Assembly: GCF_004216905.1 (NCBI RefSeq)
Contig: NZ_SGXJ01000002.1
Span: 434,001 to 498,000, forward strand
Length of the DNA stretch: 64,000 nt
Reading direction: 5' to 3'
From: Kribbella sp. VKM Ac-2569
GTDB lineage: Bacteria; Actinomycetota; Actinomycetes; Propionibacteriales; Kribbellaceae
In this document: positions 51,582-60,170 of the stretch, one piece after another
How positions within the stretch are numbered: the first letter of the stretch is position 1
How the letters are laid out: the number at the start of each line of letters is the position of its first letter
The notes under the pieces: model-generated
Databases searched by the model: none
The model's input: only the letters and a program-made list of their open reading frames with translations
Told to the model about the DNA's origin: nothing
Position numbers and translations under genes: made by a program

Positions 51582-52027
51582 CTGTGGAACAAGACATCTC
51601 GCCGTTGGTGAAGACCGTCGTCGTACCTGTCGGGGTCGACCGGGCGTTCGAGGCGTTCACCGCGGAGACGTCGGCGTGGTGGCCGCTGTTCAGCCACTCG
51701 GTCGGCGCGGCGGCGGCGAACGCGGTCCGGCTGGAGGGCGCCGTCGGCGGACGCATTGTCGAGTACGGCGCGGACGGCGAGATCGCCACCTGGGGCACCC
51801 TGTCGGACTGGGATCCGCCGAAGTCGCTGAGCTTCAGCTGGCACCCCGGCCAGGATCCGTCGGAAGCCGGGCAGGTCACGGTGACGTTCGACGCCACGGA
51901 CGGTGGCACACAGGTCCAGCTCGTGCACTCCGGCTGGGAGAACCGCGGCGACGGCGGCCGGGCCCGCCTCAGCTACGACACGGGTTGGGACTACGTGCTG
52001 GGCAAGTACGTCGAACACGCCCGATAG
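51578..52027 (+). CDS. SRPBCC-domain protein (AHSA1-like)
   Basis: 149 aa. TVVVPVGVDRAFEAFTAETSAWWPLFSHSV, GATWGTLSDWDPPKSLSFSWHPG-type strands and VQLVHSGWENRGDGGRARLSYDTGWDYVLGKYVE give the START-like fold. An ATGA overlap couples it to the ArsR gene. The Rieske oxygenase starts 8 nt after its stop, so all three may be one transcript. The ligand is unknown. Confidence 0.87.
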   Translation: MTVEQDISPLVKTVVVPVGVDRAFEAFTAETSAWWPLFSHSVGAAAANAVRLEGAVGGRIVEYGADGEIATWGTLSDWDPPKSLSFSWHPGQDPSEAGQVTVTFDATDGGTQVQLVHSGWENRGDGGRARLSYDTGWDYVLGKYVEHAR

Positions 52028-52034
52028 TTGGTGA

Positions 52035-53156
52035 ATGGCGAATCCTCCTGTTGACGCGCGTGCCCTGGAAGCATCGCTGCGGCCGCATGGTGAATCGGTC
52101 ATGCTGCCGCGGGCGGCGTACGTCGATCCGGAGGTGCTCGCCTGGGAGCGCCGGCACTTCTTCGCCGGCACCTGGACGTGCCTCGGCCGCGTCGACGAAC
52201 TGTCGGACGGTACGACGTACCGCGAGGTGACCGTCGGCGACATCGCGACCGTCATCACGTTCGGCGACGTACCGCGGGCGTTCGCGAACACGTGCCGGCA
52301 TCGCGGTCACGAGCTGCTCCGGCGGGACGAGACGAGCGACCGGCGAGCCGTGGTGTGCCCGTACCACGGGTGGTCGTACGAGCTCGACGGGTCGGTAAAG
52401 GCGGCCCCGCGGATGGGCGAGTCCTTCGACACGTCGCCGTACGGGCTCGTCGAACTGCCGGTCGAGGTGTGGCACGGCTGGCTGTTCGTGAATGCGACCG
52501 GTACGGCGGCGTCGTTCGAGGAGCATGTCGGCGGGATCACCGACCTCGTCGCGCCGTACGCGCCGGAGACCCTTGTGCTGAAGGCGCGGCATGCGTACGA
52601 CGTGGCGGCGAACTGGAAAACGATCGTGGAGAACTACCACGAGTGCTACCACTGCCCGCTGATCCATCCCGAGCTGTGCAAGGTGTCACCGCCGACCTCG
52701 GGCGACAACTGGAACCTGCCCGGCGCGTGGGTCGGCGGGCTGATGGACCTGCGACCGGACGCCGAGACGATGTCGCTCGACGGCCGGTCGCTCGGGGTCC
52801 CGATCGCTGGCGTCGACCCGCGGCAGGTCAACTACCTCGGCCTGTTTCCGAACCTGCTGATCTCGCTGCACCCCGACTACGTGATGACCCATCGCCTCGA
52901 GCCGCGCGCACCGGGCCTGACTGCGATCGAGTGCTCCTGGTACTTCCGGCCCGAGGTGACGGACCCGTCGTACGCCGTGGAGTTCTGGGACATCACGAAC
53001 CGCGAGGACTGGGCCGCCTGCGAGTCGGTCCAACGCGGCGCCGAGTCCCCGCACTTCCGCCCCGGCCCACTGGCGCCCGCCGAGGACGCCGTCTACCAGT
53101 GGGTGACCATGCTCGCCCGCGGCTACCTCGGCAAATCCCTCAGTAGCCCAGCGTGA
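52035..53156 (+). CDS. Rieske non-heme iron oxygenase, alpha subunit
   Basis: 373 aa. The Rieske cluster ligands are C87/H89 (NTCRHRGHELL) and C108/H111 (VVCPYHGWSYELDG). The catalytic domain has the VENYHECYHCPLIHPEL motif, with the two iron histidines and the bridging acid. Full-length enzymes of this type hydroxylate or demethylate aromatic acids or quaternary amines. No ferredoxin or reductase component is next to it. Start ATG 52035, 7 nt after the SRPBCC stop. It overlaps the convergent SDR gene by 17 bp. Confidence 0.9.
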   Translation: MANPPVDARALEASLRPHGESVMLPRAAYVDPEVLAWERRHFFAGTWTCLGRVDELSDGTTYREVTVGDIATVITFGDVPRAFANTCRHRGHELLRRDETSDRRAVVCPYHGWSYELDGSVKAAPRMGESFDTSPYGLVELPVEVWHGWLFVNATGTAASFEEHVGGITDLVAPYAPETLVLKARHAYDVAANWKTIVENYHECYHCPLIHPELCKVSPPTSGDNWNLPGAWVGGLMDLRPDAETMSLDGRSLGVPIAGVDPRQVNYLGLFPNLLISLHPDYVMTHRLEPRAPGLTAIECSWYFRPEVTDPSYAVEFWDITNREDWAACESVQRGAESPHFRPGPLAPAEDAVYQWVTMLARGYLGKSLSSPA

Positions 53157-53748
53157 AGCGGCGGCCGTTGTGGGCGGGGGTTTCCGCCTCGTTGATCAGG
53201 GCTACCGCGTAGTCCTCGGCGGAGATGTGGTCGCCGACGGGCTCGTCCTGGCCCAGGCGGAAGACGCCGGTGCGCTCGCCGGGGGCGATCACGAAGGCCG
53301 GGGACAGCATCGTCCAGGTCACGTCGCTCGCGCGCAGGTTCTCGAGCGCCTGCGAGACGGTCAGCGACTCGTTCTTGTACTCGGCCGGGAACTCCGGGCC
53401 GTCCACCACCCGGTTGCCGTTGACAACCAGGCTGCCGGCGCCGCCGACCACGAACAGCCGGGTCGCCGTCCCCCGCACCGCGGAGATCAGGTTGTCGACC
53501 GCGTCCAGGTACTCCTGGTGGTCGCCGCCGGTCCGGCTCGGCCCGATCGCCGCGACCAGCACGTCCGAGTCCGCCGCCAGCTCCTTGGCCGCCGCGACGT
53601 CGTTCGCGCTCCCCTGCACCGCGCGGACGCCGTCCGGCAGCTGACCGCCGGAGCGCGTCACGCCGGCCACCTCATGCCCGCGACTCACCGCCTCGGCCAC
53701 CACCCGGCTGCCGACCATCCCACTCGCGCCGAACACCGCGATCTTCAT
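53140..53748 (-). CDS. NAD(P)-binding atypical SDR (NmrA/YwnB-like)
   Basis: 202 aa. The Rossmann start KIAVFGASGMVGSRVVAEAVSRGHEVAGVTR has the GxxGxxG nucleotide motif. LVAAIGPSRTGGDHQ and RLFVVGGAGSLVVNG are typical of the atypical SDR group 5, which often lacks the YxxxK catalytic pair; none is seen here. It is divergent from an HxlR regulator, a common pair for redox or electrophile stress. A good AAGGAG site lies 6 nt before the ATG. Confidence 0.9.
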   Translation of the reverse strand: MKIAVFGASGMVGSRVVAEAVSRGHEVAGVTRSGGQLPDGVRAVQGSANDVAAAKELAADSDVLVAAIGPSRTGGDHQEYLDAVDNLISAVRGTATRLFVVGGAGSLVVNGNRVVDGPEFPAEYKNESLTVSQALENLRASDVTWTMLSPAFVIAPGERTGVFRLGQDEPVGDHISAEDYAVALINEAETPAHNGRRFTLGY

Positions 53749-53825
53749 CTCTGCTCCTTGTCTGTTGACCTGACCTCGACGGTATCCATTGGTAACTGGC
53801 TACTTCAACGTGCTATAAGTACCTT
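53749..53825. promoter_or_regulatory. Divergent promoter region, SDR / HxlR regulator
   Basis: 77 bp. TATAAG (53814-53819) is 6 nt before the regulator GTG, a leaderless start. In the other direction TTGAAG and ATACCG lie 17 nt apart. GTAACTGGCTAC (53792-53803) is a partial palindrome between both and is the best candidate for the HxlR site. Confidence 0.5.
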
Positions 53826-54188
53826 GTGGTAACCAAAGGCAACGCCTTCGACCCGAACTGCCCGACCCGCACGATCCTGGACCGGATCGGCGACAAGTGG
53901 ACGGTGCTCGTCGTGCTGAGCCTGCGCAGCGGCCCGCTCCGCTTCACCGAGCTCCGCGACGGCATCGGCCGGGTCGCACCCAAGGTCCTCACCCAGACCC
54001 TGCGCCGGATGGAGCGCGACGGCCTGATCACCCGCGAGATCTTCCCGGAGATCCCACCGCGGGTCGTCTACACCCTGACCCCGATGGGCGGGTCCCTGAT
54101 CGAGCCGATCAGCGTGATCACCGACTGGGCCGAAACCCACGTGCCCGCAATCACCAAAGCCCAGGCGGCGTACGACGAATTCGCCTGA
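53826..54188 (+). CDS. HxlR-family (MarR-like) transcriptional regulator
   Basis: 120 aa. FDPNCPTRTILDRIGDKWTVLVVLSLRSGPLRFTELRDGIGRVAPKVLTQTLRRMERDGLITREIFPEIPPRVVYTLTPMG is the whole winged helix. The cysteine in PNCPTR near residue 12 is the conserved redox or electrophile sensor of HypR/YodB-type members. It probably represses the divergent SDR gene. Confidence 0.92.
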   Translation: MVTKGNAFDPNCPTRTILDRIGDKWTVLVVLSLRSGPLRFTELRDGIGRVAPKVLTQTLRRMERDGLITREIFPEIPPRVVYTLTPMGGSLIEPISVITDWAETHVPAITKAQAAYDEFA

Positions 54189-54210
54189 GATCATCCTGCT
54201 CACCGCGCTC

Positions 54211-54237
54211 AACCTTTCCAGCGGGTCACGCCATCTC
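54211..54237 (+). promoter_or_regulatory. Candidate ECF sigma autoregulatory promoter
   Basis: AACCTT (54211-54216) and CATCTC (54232-54237) are spaced 15 nt, about 35 bp before the sigma gene. An AAC-containing -35 is typical for ECF sigma factors, which usually activate their own operon. Confidence 0.35.
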
Positions 54238-54272
54238 AAGGCTGACCGAGGTGAGCGAGATGGGGGTTTGGA

Positions 54273-54791
54273 ATGGATCCAGGACGCGACCACGAATTCG
54301 CCGAATTCGTGGACGGGCGGTTCACCGCGCTGCAGAGGTTCGGCTACCTGCTGACCGGTGAATGGCACCTGGCCGAGGACCTGGTGCAAACCGCACTGAC
54401 GAAGGTGTGGTTCCACCGGAACTCGTTGCGCAGCAGCAGCGCGCTGGAGAGCTATACGCGGACCGTGATGGTGAACACCAGCACGCAGTGGTGGCGCCGG
54501 AAGTGGCGTGGGGAAACGCCGACCGAGCAGTTGCCGGAGCCGCCGGCACGCGAGCAGTACGGCTCGGTCGACGACCGTGACCTGTTGCTGCGGGCACTCG
54601 CCGGACTCCCCCGCAGGACGCGCGCGACGCTGGTCCTGCGGTACTTCGAGGACCTTCCGGAGGCCGAGATCGCGCAGATCATGGGCTGCTCGGTCGGCAC
54701 CGTGAAGTCGAACGTCTCACGCGGACTGGCCAAACTCCGCGAGCACCACCTGGTCACGACCGTTTCCGCTCCGGCCCAGAAGGAGGGCTGA
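54273..54791 (+). CDS. SigE-family ECF RNA polymerase sigma factor
   Basis: 172 aa. Region 2 is EFAEFVDGRFTALQRFGYLLTGEWHLAEDLVQTALTKVWFHRNSL, the mark of the actinobacterial SigE family. Region 4 is LPRRTRATLVLRYFEDLPEAEIAQIMGCSVGTVKSNVSRGLAKLREH. The following membrane protein gene starts 3 nt after the stop, so it is the likely partner. The family name does not mean orthology to Streptomyces SigE. Confidence 0.93.
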   Translation: MDPGRDHEFAEFVDGRFTALQRFGYLLTGEWHLAEDLVQTALTKVWFHRNSLRSSSALESYTRTVMVNTSTQWWRRKWRGETPTEQLPEPPAREQYGSVDDRDLLLRALAGLPRRTRATLVLRYFEDLPEAEIAQIMGCSVGTVKSNVSRGLAKLREHHLVTTVSAPAQKEG

Positions 54792-54794
54792 CCC

Positions 54795-55529
54795 ATGACC
54801 GATGATCTCAAGCAGCAGTTCGAGCGCCTCGTCGCGGACCCGCCGCCGCCCAGTGCGGTGCCGAGTGAGTCCGTGTTCGCCCGGGTCAGGACGGCCCGGC
54901 GCCGTCGTACCGCCGGCGCACTGACCCTGGCCGCGGCCGCGGTGGTCGCCGTCGCCGTTGCCGCGGGCAACCTCACTGACATCAACAGCAGCCCGCCCGT
55001 CACCAACACCCCGAGTGCACCGGTGACGATCGTCACCGGTCCGCCGACCAGTAGTACGTCGACGACGCCACCGACCTCGACCGGCGCGACCAGCACCACG
55101 ACCGGGACGACGACCGGCACGACGACAACGGGAGGCACCAAGACCACGCCTCCGCCGGTTCGGCCGATTGCGGTCGACGTCGTACTCAAGCCGACCGTCA
55201 CCGGCCGCACGGTCTCGGTAAAGGTGACGCTCTCCGGCACCGTCATCGTTCCCACGGTCGACGGACGGAACCTGCCCGCCGACACCTCGTTCCTCAACCT
55301 CTCCGGAGGAACCAACTACTACTGGGGCGACGGCGCGCAGGGCGGTTCGGACGGCGGTTCGCCAGGGTGTGGAGGCACGACGCGGAAGACCGGTCGCGAG
55401 ACGTACTCGATCGAGACGCACACCTACGCGCAGCCGGGCACGTACGCACTGCGCTACGAAGTGCGGTACTGCAACGCCAAGAACAGCGCGTTCACGATCA
55501 CCAAGACCGCGAAGGTGACGGTCAGATAG
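54795..55529 (+). CDS. Single-pass membrane protein with extracytoplasmic domain, sigma factor partner
   Basis: 244 aa. The cytosolic N-terminus (about 1-38, [17 protein letters not shown]) is followed by one membrane segment ([19 protein letters not shown]). A Thr/Ser/Gly/Pro linker (about 60-120) then leads to a beta domain ending in [20 protein letters not shown], which resembles a PKD domain and has a cysteine pair. No HxxxCxxC zinc anti-sigma motif is present. Position suggests an anti-sigma or sensor role, which is inference. Its 3' end overlaps ispH by 8 bp. Confidence 0.8.
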   Translation: MTDDLKQQFERLVADPPPPSAVPSESVFARVRTARRRRTAGALTLAAAAVVAVAVAAGNLTDINSSPPVTNTPSAPVTIVTGPPTSSTSTTPPTSTGATSTTTGTTTGTTTTGGTKTTPPPVRPIAVDVVLKPTVTGRTVSVKVTLSGTVIVPTVDGRNLPADTSFLNLSGGTNYYWGDGAQGGSDGGSPGCGGTTRKTGRETYSIETHTYAQPGTYALRYEVRYCNAKNSAFTITKTAKVTVR

Positions 55530-56562
55530 TCCAGGCGTGGTCGGAGGTGCCGGTGGTGGGGAGGCCGGCGGCCTTCAGGTCGGTGCGGAGGTCGCGGGGG
55601 AGGGCGAACGTCAGGCTCTCCTCCGCGGTCGTGACTTCCTGTACGTCGCCGTACCCGCGCTCGGCCAGGAAGCGCAGGACGTCGCGGACCAGCACCTCCG
55701 GCACGCTCGCGCCGCTACTGACACCGACCGAGCCGACGCCGTCCAGCCAGGCCTCGTCGATCTCGTCGGCGTAGTCGACCAGGTAACCGGCCTTCGCGCC
55801 GTGCTCGACCGCGACCTCGACCAGGCGCACCGAGTTCGACGAGTTCCGGGAACCGACCACGATCATCAGGTCGGCCTCCGGGGCCAGCTTCTTGACCGCG
55901 GCCTGGCGGTTCTGGGTGGCGTAGCAGATGTCGTCGCTCGGCGGGTCCTGCAGGTGCGGGAACCGCTCGCGCAGGCGCCGTACCGTCTCCATCGTCTCGT
56001 CGACCGACAGCGTGGTCTGGGACAGCCAGACGACCTTCTCGGGATCACGGACAGTGACGTTCGGTACGTCGTCCGGACCGTCGACGAGCGTCACGTGCTC
56101 CGGGGCCTCGCCGGAGGTTCCGATGACCTCCTCGTGGCCCTCGTGGCCGATCAGCAGGATGTCGTAGTCGGTCGCGGCGAACCGCTTCGCCTCGTGGTGC
56201 ACCTTGGTGACCAGCGGGCAGGTCGCGTCGATGGTCTTCAACTGCCGCGCGGCCGCCTCCTCGTGCACCACCGGGGCGACACCGTGCGCGGAGAAGATGA
56301 CCGTCTCACCCTCGGGCACCTCGTCGGTCTCGTCGACGAAGATCGCACCACGCTTCTGCAGCGTCTGTACGACGTACTTGTTGTGCACGATCTCCTTGCG
56401 CACGTAGACCGGCGGCCCGTACAGGTCGAGCGCCTTCTCCACCGCCACCACGGCCCGGTCGACACCCGCGCAGTACCCACGGGGCGCCGCAAGCAGCACC
56501 CGCTTCGTCTTCGTCGCGGTCGTCGCACCGGTGTCGTCAGGCTGAGAAGTCACATCACCCAT
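55522..56562 (-). CDS. ispH: 4-hydroxy-3-methylbut-2-enyl diphosphate reductase
   Basis: 346 aa. The three cysteine ligands of the [4Fe-4S] cluster lie in [21 protein letters not shown] and [16 protein letters not shown] and [12 protein letters not shown] are further signature loops. It performs the last step of the MEP pathway, making IPP and DMAPP. The N-terminus has about 20 extra residues ([15 protein letters not shown]), common in actinobacteria. The gene is alone, with its start 86 bp from the preceding minus-strand gene. Confidence 0.95.
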   Translation of the reverse strand: MGDVTSQPDDTGATTATKTKRVLLAAPRGYCAGVDRAVVAVEKALDLYGPPVYVRKEIVHNKYVVQTLQKRGAIFVDETDEVPEGETVIFSAHGVAPVVHEEAAARQLKTIDATCPLVTKVHHEAKRFAATDYDILLIGHEGHEEVIGTSGEAPEHVTLVDGPDDVPNVTVRDPEKVVWLSQTTLSVDETMETVRRLRERFPHLQDPPSDDICYATQNRQAAVKKLAPEADLMIVVGSRNSSNSVRLVEVAVEHGAKAGYLVDYADEIDEAWLDGVGSVGVSSGASVPEVLVRDVLRFLAERGYGDVQEVTTAEESLTFALPRDLRTDLKAAGLPTTGTSDHAWTI

Positions 56563-56596
56563 GGTACGGGCCGTGATTTGTGAGCAGGGTCACTGG

Positions 56597-56625
56597 GGAG
56601 CCGTCCGCCCTATCCGGACGGCTCC
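56597..56625 (-). terminator. Terminator of the HAD-like gene
   Basis: GGAGCCGTCCG (56597-56607) and CGGACGGCTCC (56615-56625) form a perfect 11-bp stem with a 7-nt loop. It lies between the HAD gene stop (56649) and the ispH start (56562). Confidence 0.8.
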
Positions 56626-56648
56626 TCCGCGGGAGGTGTACCTGCTGT

Positions 56649-57146
56649 TCAAGAATCGCCTGGAAACTCTTTGTGTGCAAAGGGTTTTCGGACCCACTCC
56701 CGCAGTACGCCGAAATGCCGATCGGTCAGGCCGACCCGCGCGTCGACCGGAAGGATCAATGCCTCCGGGAAGCGGTCTCGCTCGATCTCCCCCACCTCGT
56801 CGTCAACCCACGCGAACGGACGATCGCCGACCCAGTCCGCGACGTACGGCGCCTTCCAGGAACCCCGGCGTACCGGCGTGCGATCGGGCCAGAGGATCGT
56901 CGGCAGCTCAGGCAGACCGAGTAATGGCCCGAGCAGGCGATTGGCGCCGTGCTCCCAACTACTGGCCCACACCAGGTCGAAACTGTCCGCGAGCGCGTTG
57001 AGCTCCGCCCCGTGCAGCGGATTGAGCAGAACCCGCCAGGTCTTCGCACCTTCAGTGATCTCGCGCCGCTCGTACCCCGGCGGGACCCCCTCGGCCTGAT
57101 GCGGGTTGAGCGGACCGTCGAAATCCAGCAGCAGGAGTGGGCGCAT
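56649..57146 (-). CDS. HAD-like protein
   Basis: 165 aa. The N-terminal LLLLDFDGPLNP is a DxDG-type HAD motif I; SFDLVWASSWEHGAN carries motif II (S/T), and PFAWVDDEVG the acidic motif IV. The compact size lacks a cap domain. This group of short actinobacterial HAD-like proteins has no assigned substrate; phosphatase activity is inferred from the fold. The start lies 45 bp from the divergent xseA. Confidence 0.75.
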   Translation of the reverse strand: MRPLLLLDFDGPLNPHQAEGVPPGYERREITEGAKTWRVLLNPLHGAELNALADSFDLVWASSWEHGANRLLGPLLGLPELPTILWPDRTPVRRGSWKAPYVADWVGDRPFAWVDDEVGEIERDRFPEALILPVDARVGLTDRHFGVLREWVRKPFAHKEFPGDS

Positions 57147-57191
57147 TACTCAACGTTAGGGAATGTCGGTGTGGGGTCGTAGGGTCTGGGG

Positions 57192-58406
57192 GTGGCTTTG
57201 GAGACCTCGCCGGAAGCGCCTGCGGCCGTGCGGACGATCGCGAACGGGATCGCGAGCTGGATCAATCAGCTCGGTGCCGTGTGGGTCGAGGGGCAGCTGA
57301 CGGACGTCTCGATCGGGCGCGGTACGACGACGGTCTTCGGCACGCTGCGCGACACCGACGCGGACATCTCGTTGCGGTTCACCTGCAACCGGCGGGTGTT
57401 CGAGGCGGTCGAGGTCCGCGACGGCTCGCGGGTGCTGGTGCACGCCAAGCCGAACTTCTTCGCCCGCCGCGGCACGCTCGCGCTCGCAGTCAACGAGATC
57501 CGCCACGTCGGGATCGGTGAGCTGCTGGCCCGGATCGAGCGGCTCAAGCAACTGCTCGCGGCCGAGGGCCTGTTCGAGCCGTACCGGAAGAAGAAGCTGC
57601 CGTTCCTTCCGCACACGATCGGGCTGATCTGCGGGCGGGACTCGGCGGCCGAGCGCGACGTACTGGAGAACGCGAAGCGGCGCTGGCCGGCGGTCGCGTT
57701 CCGGATCGAGTACGCGTCGGTGCAGGGCCCGTCGGCGGCCGGCGAGGTGATGACCGCGCTGCGGAAGTTGGACGCGGACGACTCGGTCGAGGTGATCGTG
57801 ATCGCACGCGGCGGCGGGTCGCTGGAGGATCTGCTGCCGTTCTCCGACGAGGGCCTGATCCGGGCGGTGTCGAAGACGGGTACGCCGGTGGTGAGCGCGA
57901 TCGGGCACGAGCCGGACTCGCCGCTGCTCGACCTGGTCGCGGACCTCCGGGCGTCGACACCGACCGACGCGGCGAAGCGGATCGTGCCGGACGTCCGCGA
58001 AGAACTCGACGGCGTGCGGCAGTTGCGCGAGCGCGGCCTCCGGGCGATCCGGTCCTGGCTGGATCGCGAGGCGCACGCGCTGGCGGCGATCCGCTCGCGG
58101 CCGGCACTCGCGGCGCCGGTGTCAGACTTGCAGCGGCGGTCCGACGAGATCAACGCGCTGGTCGAGCGCAATCGGCGGACGCTCACGCATCGACTCGACC
58201 GGGCGAGCGACGACCTCGCGCACCGGTTGGCGAGCGTGCGCGCGTTGTCCCCGAAGGCGACGCTGGAGCGCGGGTACTCCGTGCTGCAGTTGGCCGACGG
58301 CACCGCCGTACGGGAAGTGGCGCAGGTGGCGCCGGGTGACCTGCTGCAGGCGCGGGTCAGTGACGGCCGCTTCGCGGTCGAAGTCAAGTCCGAGGAGGAC
58401 AAGTGA
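57192..58406 (+). CDS. xseA: Exodeoxyribonuclease VII large subunit
   Basis: 404 aa. The OB-fold domain ([44 protein letters not shown]) comes first. The catalytic core has [48 protein letters not shown] and [23 protein letters not shown]. ExoVII degrades single-stranded DNA from both ends as a complex with many small subunits. The GTG start is 6 nt after TAGGGT (57180-57185), a leaderless promoter. Confidence 0.95.
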   Translation: MALETSPEAPAAVRTIANGIASWINQLGAVWVEGQLTDVSIGRGTTTVFGTLRDTDADISLRFTCNRRVFEAVEVRDGSRVLVHAKPNFFARRGTLALAVNEIRHVGIGELLARIERLKQLLAAEGLFEPYRKKKLPFLPHTIGLICGRDSAAERDVLENAKRRWPAVAFRIEYASVQGPSAAGEVMTALRKLDADDSVEVIVIARGGGSLEDLLPFSDEGLIRAVSKTGTPVVSAIGHEPDSPLLDLVADLRASTPTDAAKRIVPDVREELDGVRQLRERGLRAIRSWLDREAHALAAIRSRPALAAPVSDLQRRSDEINALVERNRRTLTHRLDRASDDLAHRLASVRALSPKATLERGYSVLQLADGTAVREVAQVAPGDLLQARVSDGRFAVEVKSEEDK

Positions 58407-58618
58407 GCGGCGACCGACCGGAGATGACCTACGAGCAGGCCCGCGAGGAGCTCGTCGACGTGGTCCGCAAACTCGAAGCCGGCGGCACCAGCCTCGAGGA
58501 ATCCCTCGCACTGTGGGAACGCGGCGAAGAACTCGCCGGCACCTGCCAACGCTGGCTGGACGGCGCCCGCGAACGCCTCACCAAGGCCCAGGCTGCCCAC
58601 GAAGAGAAGACCGACTGA
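58403..58618 (+). CDS. xseB: Exodeoxyribonuclease VII small subunit
   Basis: 71 aa, one helical hairpin: [52 protein letters not shown] is the complete family pattern. The GTG start overlaps the xseA stop (GTGA), coupling the two subunits, which form a helical arm in the ExoVII complex. Confidence 0.95.
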   Translation: MSGDRPEMTYEQAREELVDVVRKLEAGGTSLEESLALWERGEELAGTCQRWLDGARERLTKAQAAHEEKTD

Positions 58619-58632
58619 CCACCGCCGAACCG

Positions 58633-59139
58633 ATGTCCGTCCCGACTCGGCCGGCGCGCCCGGAGGATCTGCTCGGCGCCGCCGAAGCTCGCGTAGCCAG
58701 CTGGCGAGCGGCGTTCACGGGCCTCGTCCCCCAGGACTTCCTGGACGCGATGGATCCGGCCTCGATCGCGACCTCCTGGGCGGACAGCATCGCGGCCGGA
58801 CGGTCACGGCTGTACGTCGCAGTCGCGGGCGAGCAGGTGATCGGGTACGCCGGTGTCGGGCCGGAGCGTGATGAGGCTGCCCCACCGAACACAGGCGAGC
58901 TGTACGCGCTCTTCGTCCACCCCGACCACTGGGGAACCGGCGCCGGCCGCGCCCTGACCGACGCCGCCTGCACCGACCTTCGCGATGCCGGCTGCACCAC
59001 AGTCTGCCTATGGGTGCTCGAGGCAAACATCCGCGCGCGCCGCTTCTACACCCGCTACGGCTTCACAGAAACGCCCGACCGCACCTACTCCTCGCTCGGC
59101 AACCTCCCCGAGATCAGGCTGACCACAGCCCTGGTGTGA
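58633..59139 (+). CDS. GNAT-family N-acetyltransferase
   Basis: 168 aa from ATG 58633. SVPTRPARPEDLLGAAEARVASWRAAFTGLVPQDFLDAM opens the domain; the acetyl-CoA loop is LYALFVHPDHWGTGAGRALTDAAC, and LWVLEANIRARRFYTRYGF the last strand and helix. The substrate is unknown. It lies 14 nt after xseB and is probably co-transcribed by read-through. Confidence 0.88.
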   Translation: MSVPTRPARPEDLLGAAEARVASWRAAFTGLVPQDFLDAMDPASIATSWADSIAAGRSRLYVAVAGEQVIGYAGVGPERDEAAPPNTGELYALFVHPDHWGTGAGRALTDAACTDLRDAGCTTVCLWVLEANIRARRFYTRYGFTETPDRTYSSLGNLPEIRLTTALV

Positions 59140-59194
59140 AGGTTCCGCAAAGCCGGAACGATTCCTCCGATGGTGACCTGATCCATCACTACGG

Positions 59195-59220
59195 TGAACC
59201 ACTTTCCTAGATCTGGTTCA
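59195..59220. promoter_or_regulatory. Inverted repeat before the membrane-anchored unknown gene
   Basis: TGAACCA (59195-59201) and TGGTTCA (59214-59220) are exact inverted copies with a 12-nt spacer holding CTAGAT, a possible -10 box. This fits an operator, with unknown regulator. Confidence 0.4.
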
Positions 59221-59242
59221 TCATGTGGAGGTTTTACCAACA

Positions 59243-60166
59243 ATGATCGCGCTCATCGTGATCGGCGTACTCGTCCTCGGGCTCGCCGGTTTCGTCTTCT
59301 GGTTCCTGAAGATCCGCGATCCGCTGAAGGGCGAGGACTTCTACAAGTTCCACGCCGAGCAGAAGTGGGCGTGGGAGCTCACGCTGACGCCGGAGCAGGA
59401 GAAGGCGTTCATGGCCGGCCTCGAGGCGTACGACGACGAGCGCGGCTGCTACCCGATGCGCGAGGAGGGCATCCTGCGGGTGTACGGCCCGATGATGCTG
59501 ATCTCGCTGTTCTGGATGACCGAGCGGTTCGCCGCGATGGGGCCGGCCGCCGTACAGGATCCGGCAGGCGCCGTACAGCAGTTGATGACGGACGCCGCCG
59601 ACGGCGAGACCGACGGCATCCTCTACTACGACGACGAGTGGATGGGCGAGGGCGTCGAGCAGGTCGACGGCATGGACAAGTACGCCTTCACCGACGCGAT
59701 CATGTCCGCGACGCACGCGCAGGGTGTGGACCACGAGTTCGCCGGCGGGTACGCGGACGAGGACAAGGGCTTCGTGACGATGGGCGTCCTTGCCAAGAGC
59801 CCTGAGCATGTGGCCCAGATGTACGAGGACGCGTACGCCGTCTCCGGCCCGCAGGCCGAGCTGAACAACCGGCTGGACGTCATGCGCGAGGTCATGAAGC
59901 CGGAGAACCCGGAGTACGTCGCGGCGCACGACCGGGCCGAGGCGGAGAAGAGCAAGTACATCAACACGTTGATCTTCTGCTTCGACCGCGTCGTGAAGCA
60001 CTACAACGACGCGCGGCCGGAGATGCAGTACGCCGAACCACGCGACGTACTGTCCGTCGTGATGGCGCAGATGCTGGAGGACGGGCGCTCCGGGTACACG
60101 TGGACACGGCCGCCGACGCAGGAGCAGCACGAGCTCGCGCTGGCGATCCTGGGCAACCGGGGCTAG
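59243..60166 (+). CDS. Uncharacterised protein with N-terminal membrane anchor
   Basis: 307 aa from ATG 59243 (GTGGAGG lies 11 nt upstream). MIALIVIGVLVLGLAGFVFWFL is a single N-terminal helix; the rest is soluble, acidic and mostly helical, with the cytosol as the likely side. DDERGCYPMREEGILRVYGPMMLISLFWMTERFAAMG and a long GILYYDDEWMGEGVEQVDGMDKYAF region are not recognised. It may work with the SMI1-like protein that starts 4 nt after its stop. Confidence 0.6.
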   Translation: MIALIVIGVLVLGLAGFVFWFLKIRDPLKGEDFYKFHAEQKWAWELTLTPEQEKAFMAGLEAYDDERGCYPMREEGILRVYGPMMLISLFWMTERFAAMGPAAVQDPAGAVQQLMTDAADGETDGILYYDDEWMGEGVEQVDGMDKYAFTDAIMSATHAQGVDHEFAGGYADEDKGFVTMGVLAKSPEHVAQMYEDAYAVSGPQAELNNRLDVMREVMKPENPEYVAAHDRAEAEKSKYINTLIFCFDRVVKHYNDARPEMQYAEPRDVLSVVMAQMLEDGRSGYTWTRPPTQEQHELALAILGNRG

Positions 60167-60170
60167 TTGG

